From the NCBI GenBank assembly GCA_002729295.1, contig PBTU01000025.1, positions 1 to 10,276 of the forward strand: a stretch of 10,276 nucleotides of DNA. The letters run 5' to 3'. The notes below the pieces were generated by a model. It ran no database searches. It was not told the origin of the DNA and saw only the letters and a program-made list of their open reading frames with translations. Both the position numbers and the translations under genes were made by a program. The DNA is from Verrucomicrobiales bacterium (GTDB taxonomy: Bacteria > Verrucomicrobiota > Verrucomicrobiia > Verrucomicrobiales > Akkermansiaceae). Below, piece by piece: positions 6,903-10,276 of this stretch (within the stretch, counting starts at the first letter, position 1; every line of letters starts with the position of its first letter).

Positions 6903-7256
6903 ATGAAACTATTCCCTGCGATACTCTCTGGAGCCTTGGCCTTCACCTTCGTTTCCTGCCAACAATCTCCGCCGCCTCCTCAAAATAATGGTGCCCCGGC
7001 CGCTCTGGGCGATCTTCTCGGCGCACCCCGGGGGGTGGCCGCTCAAGCCCAGGTCGTTACCCTGCCACCCACTCCGGAACCCACCAAAAGAATCACGCGG
7101 AACCCCAGCAGCTACCCGCTTGCGGTGCCGACTCCCGAAGCCGGAATCGTCCTAAGCCCCTACAAGCCTTACAACAAAGTCCGCGTGACCAAGTTAAAAT
7201 CCGGCGACCTCGCCGAAGATCCAGACAACAGAGGGATGATTTTCCGCGTCCCCTGA
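6903..7256 (+). CDS. Small proline-rich lipoprotein, 117 residues
   Basis: The first 19 residues (MKLFPAILSGALAFTFVSC) form a lipoprotein signal with lipobox FVSC and acylated Cys19, so the product should be anchored in the envelope. The mature protein begins with a Gln/Pro-rich spacer (QQSPPPPQ), continues with an Ala/Pro-rich low-complexity part to about residue 80, and ends with a more ordered, conserved-looking tail: SPYKPYNKVRVTKLKSGDL, then DRGMIFRVP-like residues DNRGMIFRVP. I recall similar 'SP..PYN.V.V...SG.LA.DP....IFRVP' tails on small Verrucomicrobiota lipoproteins, but cannot check this and know no function for them. The ATG follows an AAGGA at 6885-6889. The gene ends before a strong terminator hairpin. 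Confidence 0.7.
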   Translation: MKLFPAILSGALAFTFVSCQQSPPPPQNNGAPAALGDLLGAPRGVAAQAQVVTLPPTPEPTKRITRNPSSYPLAVPTPEAGIVLSPYKPYNKVRVTKLKSGDLAEDPDNRGMIFRVP

Positions 7257-7279
7257 AGCCTCCGACACTCACAAAAAAT

Positions 7280-7311
7280 GCCCGCTGCGAGATTATCGCG
7301 CGGGCTTTTTT
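7280..7311. terminator. Strong bidirectional intrinsic terminator between convergent genes
   Basis: GCCCGC (7280-7285) pairs perfectly with GCGGGC (7300-7305); after one unpaired T, GCGA (7287-7290) pairs with TCGC (7296-7299) around the loop GATTA. Six T follow (7306-7311), and six A lie just before the left arm (7273-7278). It can therefore end both the plus-strand lipoprotein transcript and the minus-strand DUF1552 transcript that stops at 7330. Confidence 0.88.
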
Positions 7312-7329
7312 GAAAGCTCTTCGGTGGAT

Positions 7330-8685
7330 TTATACCTTACCAAGAGCACCGGTTGAATCACCAAAGCTCTTCGCGCTCACCCCAAATTCATTGAGCATCC
7401 GCACGTAGAGATTTGAAAGAGGAACTTCTCCACGAAGATCAACATGACGCCCGGGCGTCAATGCACCTCCGCCGCCACCTCCTACGATAATGGGAAGATC
7501 ATCATGATTATGACGATTCCCATCCGCAATGCCACTTCCGTATACGATCATGGAATTATCCAGAAGCGACTTTCCGTCGACATCCTCGGTATTCTTCATC
7601 TTCTCCAAAAAGTAAGCCAACTGCGTCAAATAATACTGATCAATCTTCTGGATCTTTTGTAGGTTATCCTTCTTGTCCTTGTGGTGGGAAAGATTGTGAT
7701 GGCCTTCGGATACGCCAATCTCTTTGAAGTTTCGATTACTTCCATCATGAGCCATCAGGAAAGTGGAAATCCGGGTTGAGTCAGTTTGGAAAGCGAGAAC
7801 CATCATGTCCATCATGAGCTGCATATGCTCCGCGTAGTTCTTCGGCTTACCCTCGGGAGCAGCAACGCCGGGGTCGATCGAAGTGAATGATTCAGCTTTC
7901 CCAATCCGACGTTCGATCTCACGAACTCCCGTGAGGTATTCATCGAGTTTGTGCTGATCATTACGCCCAAGGCGACGCTGCATTGCCTTGGCGTCATCGG
8001 AAATGAAATCGAGAATCGATTTCTGCGATCCCATTCGTCTTGCGAGACTTTTCTTTCGCTCATCCGCTGATCCCGCTCCAAACAAGCGCTCGAAAACAAG
8101 CCGCGGATTTCCTTCCGGAGTCATCGGCTGGGAATCGGATCGCCAGGAAAGATTGAATTGATACGCACAAGAATAACCGGAGTCACATTTTCCTGACTTG
8201 CGGACGCCATCACAAGTGAGTTCCAGAGAGGGAAGCCGGGTTTGATCCTCGGCAGCCCGTGCCGCGATTTGGTCCACGGAGACACCCACCTTGATGTCTG
8301 CACCCGAAGTTTTCTTGGCCCGCTGGCCGGTCAGAAATGTCGCATTACTCCGTGCGTGATCACCCGCGCCATCCCGTCCAGCCTTGGCATGTTGGTGGGC
8401 AAATCCGGTGTAAACCTGAAACTGGTCTTTCAGTCCCTCAAGCGGAGCCATCGACTTTCCGAGCTTGTAATTAGCTCCCGTGCCCGACGGACGCCAGTGT
8501 TCCAAATTCACGCCATTTGGAATATACAAATACGCCATACGAAGCGGGCTCCCTCCTGCCGTCGTTGCCACCCTCGAAGCAGTCGCAGCCATTAAGGGGC
8601 GCATAGATTCCAAAGCCGGCAAGGTCACGGCCGCTCCCAGACCACGTAAAAATCCGCGGCGATTCATACCCGATGCGTTGTCCAT
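7330..8685 (-). CDS. DUF1552 family protein with twin-arginine signal
   Basis: A complete 451-residue protein of the DUF1552 family, common in Verrucomicrobiota and Planctomycetota and of unknown function. The N-terminus carries a Tat motif (NRRGFLRGLG, arginines 9 and 10) and a hydrophobic stretch ending near MAATA, so the folded protein is probably exported, perhaps with a bound cofactor. Family landmarks are AYLYIPNGVNLEHWRP (51-66), LTGQRAKK, the helix-rich middle (SILDFISDDAKAMQRRLGR, then LDEYLTGVREIERRI), MAHDGSNRNF (311-320), the histidine cluster HHNLSHH (329-335), and SGIADGNRHNHDDLPIIVGG near the end. The last segments resemble the metal-site region of the related DUF1501 and sulfatase-like proteins, which is inference. 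ATG 8685 is the longest start; an internal ATG at 8667 begins right before the RR motif and is equally possible. The DUF1592-type gene lies upstream on the same strand, the usual partner arrangement, but here separated by a decayed gene. Confidence 0.93.
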   Translation of the reverse strand: MDNASGMNRRGFLRGLGAAVTLPALESMRPLMAATASRVATTAGGSPLRMAYLYIPNGVNLEHWRPSGTGANYKLGKSMAPLEGLKDQFQVYTGFAHQHAKAGRDGAGDHARSNATFLTGQRAKKTSGADIKVGVSVDQIAARAAEDQTRLPSLELTCDGVRKSGKCDSGYSCAYQFNLSWRSDSQPMTPEGNPRLVFERLFGAGSADERKKSLARRMGSQKSILDFISDDAKAMQRRLGRNDQHKLDEYLTGVREIERRIGKAESFTSIDPGVAAPEGKPKNYAEHMQLMMDMMVLAFQTDSTRISTFLMAHDGSNRNFKEIGVSEGHHNLSHHKDKKDNLQKIQKIDQYYLTQLAYFLEKMKNTEDVDGKSLLDNSMIVYGSGIADGNRHNHDDLPIIVGGGGGGALTPGRHVDLRGEVPLSNLYVRMLNEFGVSAKSFGDSTGALGKV

Positions 8686-8721
8686 GGAGTAATATTACGA
8701 TAAATCTCGAAATTATCTCGC

Positions 8722-8750
8722 ATAAAATTACCGACTTAGAGTCCAATCAA
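8722..8750 (-). promoter_or_regulatory. Weak promoter candidate upstream of the DUF1552 gene
   Basis: On the minus strand, TTGATT (plus 8745-8750) and TTTTAT (plus 8722-8727) are spaced by 17 bases and match the -35 and -10 consensus at four of six positions each. Transcription would start about 30 bases before the ATG at 8685. The -35 box lies within the tail of the decayed gene. The match is weak and the sequence is AT-rich. Confidence 0.22.
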
Positions 8751-9205
8751 TTTCCCAAGGACCCTAAAGATCCTCTCCAAGAAATGCTCCCTCTGGCCGT
8801 CCGCCCGCTGGCGACTGCTCAAAACCTGCTGGACTGAGAAGGATCCAGCTCCCTCGAAGTAGTCGTCGAAAACCGCGCTCCCCTTGAAAATATATCACGA
8901 AATGGCCGTCTCAGCCCGCCGGCTCCCCTAGCCGAGATTCGGCATGAACGCGACCGCTTGCGACCACTTTTTCTCAAGGTCCTGAAGTTTCTTCTCCCTC
9001 TTTTAGCTCGGCATGAATTCGAGCCTTCTTTTTATGATACCCCTTCATCCTGGCATGAGTATGGCGACGCGCCCAACAATCCCGCTTGCGGTTCAAGTCA
9101 TCTAATTCCTGATGAGCCTCATCAATTTCCCGCTTCTTTTGGTTGAGCTCTTGCCAGACTGCCGCTAGTCGAGCTTATGACCCTCTTGAGCGCATCTTCT
9201 TCCAT
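8736..9205 (-). pseudogene. Decayed gene for a coiled-coil protein of about 155 residues
   Basis: Read on the minus strand from an ATG at 9205, preceded at good spacing by a GGGGAG ribosome-binding site (plus 9215-9220), the frame gives MEEDALKRVI. A one-base shift near the AA at 9175-9176 then gives a long charged helix: LAAVWQELNQKKREIDEAHQ, then LDDLNRKRDCW and ending IHAELKE. A second one-base shift at the GGG of 8996-8998 gives EKKLQDLEKKWSQAVAFMPN. The same frame runs on through an in-frame TAG and TGA (about 8926 and 8893) into AVFDDYFEGAGSFSVQQVLS and then QREHFLERIFRVLGKLIGL, and stops at TAA (8736-8738). Dropping one base at each shift yields 156 codons. The pieces are too protein-like, collinear and contiguous to be chance, which points to one inactivated gene. 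The first part is a basic, amphipathic coiled coil; I recognise no family. Four lesions make sequencing error an unlikely sole cause. It lies between the DUF1592-type and DUF1552 genes. Confidence 0.68.
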
Positions 9206-9379
9206 ACGATAGCTCTCCCCTCTGAACGAGAGATATAAGAGAACCCTAGAAAGCAGAACGCAGGAAAATCCCCAACATCTTAAAGAGCTGGCCGAGAAGA
9301 CTAACAAGAAGTGATTACACAATGAACGACTTGAAGCTAAGCTTACATACTTCGCCAAGCCCTCAACTTCTCTAACAAA
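9206..9379. other. Intergenic stretch with no supported gene
   Basis: Apart from the likely ribosome-binding site of the decayed gene at 9215-9220, I see no gene, terminator or repeat here. A plus-strand frame (9213-9314) reads as 33 charged, helix-like residues ending in KELAEKTNKK, but it has no start codon and is closed by a TAG at 9210, so it is not called. Confidence 0.4.
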
Positions 9380-10276
9380 TCAATCCCCCCGGCGCTTTTG
9401 GAAAGGAGCACTCGCAATGACTCCCACCACCAATTCTTTGAGACTACCGTTTTTATCATGCAATCTCTTCACCAGGGTATCAATGGTCACCGCATCAAAA
9501 TACTCCGGCCCACGACCAATGGCGTAAGTCAGTAGCTTTTCACTAAGACAACGATAAAAATCATCCCTCCGCTCATCAGCCAGGATCGACTTGAGTGTGG
9601 TCACATTGGAAAATTTCTCTCCCGTAACCAACTGCCCTCCGGAATCAATCTTCACCCCTTTCTCATCCGAGCGAAACTGACCAAGCGCATTGAAGTTTTC
9701 CAACCCCAAACCAATCGGATCCATGCGCGCATGGCACCCCGCGCAGATCGGCTTCTCGCGATGCACTTCCATCATCTGCCGCATCGTCATTGGCTTCTTG
9801 GATTTGTGAGCAATCTCCTCCAATTCGGGAACATTCGGCGGCGCAGGAGGAGCGGGCGTTCCCAGAAGATTATCGAGCACAAACAATCCCCTCTTCACCG
9901 GAGAAGTCCGCGTGGGATTCGATGTCACCACCAGAAATGTTCCCTGCGTTAAAATCCCCCCCCTTTCCGGGTGCTCGGTGAGATCCACCAGTTGATGCTC
10001 CTCTCCAACAACACCCTTCACTCCGTAAAAATTCGCAAGACGCGAGTTCAGAAAACTGTATTTCGCCGAGATCAGCTCTTCCGCCGGACGACCATTTTTG
10101 AGCACGAACTCAAAGAACATCTCAGTCTCTGTTTTCATGTCTTTCCTCAGGCGGCCATTAAATACTTTTGTCGCCTCCAATTGGCTGGTCGTGTTCAAAA
10201 TCCGCCGTGGATCAATCGCAAATTCCTCAATATCGCGAGACTGCAACCACTGCCCGACAAAATTTTCCACGAAACG
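9380..10276 (-). CDS. DUF1592/DUF1588/DUF1585 protein with c-type haem motif (3' part, 5' end outside window)
   Basis: The frame is open to the window edge, so this is the C-terminal 298 residues of a protein that is usually 700-1000 residues long. The visible part shows the end of DUF1592 (MFFEFVLKNGRPAEELISAK, then YSFLNSRLANFYG), DUF1588 (GGILTQGTFLVVTSNPTRTS, then PVKRGLFVLDNLLGTPAPPA) with the motif CAGCHARMDPIGLGLENF, and DUF1585 (CLSEKLLTYAIGRGPEYFD to the end). CAGCH (plus 9731-9745) is a CxxCH c-type haem attachment motif, so the protein should be exported and act as a cytochrome-like or haem protein; full-length members usually carry another haem domain near the N-terminus, not visible here. 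The substrate and partners are unknown. The gene is upstream of, and on the same strand as, the DUF1552 gene, and family knowledge says the two often occur together; polymer or sulfated-polysaccharide use is speculation in the field. Confidence 0.92.
   Translation of the reverse strand, partial: RFVENFVGQWLQSRDIEEFAIDPRRILNTTSQLEATKVFNGRLRKDMKTETEMFFEFVLKNGRPAEELISAKYSFLNSRLANFYGVKGVVGEEHQLVDLTEHPERGGILTQGTFLVVTSNPTRTSPVKRGLFVLDNLLGTPAPPAPPNVPELEEIAHKSKKPMTMRQMMEVHREKPICAGCHARMDPIGLGLENFNALGQFRSDEKGVKIDSGGQLVTGEKFSNVTTLKSILADERRDDFYRCLSEKLLTYAIGRGPEYFDAVTIDTLVKRLHDKNGSLKELVVGVIASAPFQKRRGD

Noticed and set aside
9213..9314. Plus-strand frame reading LNERYKRTLESRTQ to KELAEKTNKK
   Set aside because: It looks helix-like, but has no start codon and is closed by a stop just upstream; at 33 codons chance is a sufficient explanation, though it could be a fragment of another lost gene.
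9122..9358. 78-codon minus-strand frame beginning near 9358
   Set aside because: Its first 50 residues have no protein-like pattern, and the real reading begins at the ATG at 9205 that has a ribosome-binding site; after about 10 codons the true frame shifts away from it.

Overview
The window looks like a chromosomal segment of a Verrucomicrobiota-type bacterium, possibly a relative in the wider PVC group. The strongest clue is the pair of minus-strand genes at the right end, a DUF1552 protein with a twin-arginine signal and a DUF1592/DUF1588/DUF1585 protein with a CxxCH haem motif. These families are abundant in Verrucomicrobiota and Planctomycetota. The assignment is from family knowledge only; no rRNA or marker gene is present.

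Left part (1-4496): a pyruvate dehydrogenase locus. The 3' part of E1 alpha (pdhA, cut by the window start) is followed 12 bases later by a complete E1 beta (pdhB), which ends at a candidate terminator. The E2 gene (pdhC) lies about 1.6 kb further on. Between pdhB and pdhC sits a divergent pair of unrelated genes, an unrecognised helical protein (minus) and a winged-helix, MarR-like protein (plus). They share an AT-rich intergenic region that carries an imperfect inverted repeat. No E3 (dihydrolipoamide dehydrogenase) gene is in the window.

Middle (4529-7256): just after pdhC come an RluE-type rRNA pseudouridine synthase and a VanZ-like membrane protein, tightly spaced and probably co-transcribed. 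A two-gene minus-strand unit of unknown function follows, encoding an exported protein and a small membrane protein. It converges on, and overlaps, the VanZ-like gene. Divergent from it are a CAP/SCP-domain lipoprotein and then a small proline-rich lipoprotein. The latter ends at a strong hairpin that can terminate transcription from both sides.

Right part (7330-10276, minus strand): the DUF1592-type gene (cut by the window end) lies upstream of the DUF1552 gene. The roughly 700 bases between them are not empty. They hold what I read as a decayed minus-strand gene of about 155 codons, encoding a coiled-coil protein. It is recoverable by allowing two single-base frameshifts and two in-frame stops. 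This is the least expected observation in the window. I see no rRNA, tRNA, CRISPR array, insertion sequence or obvious mobile element, and no convincing novel multi-gene defence or biosynthetic system.
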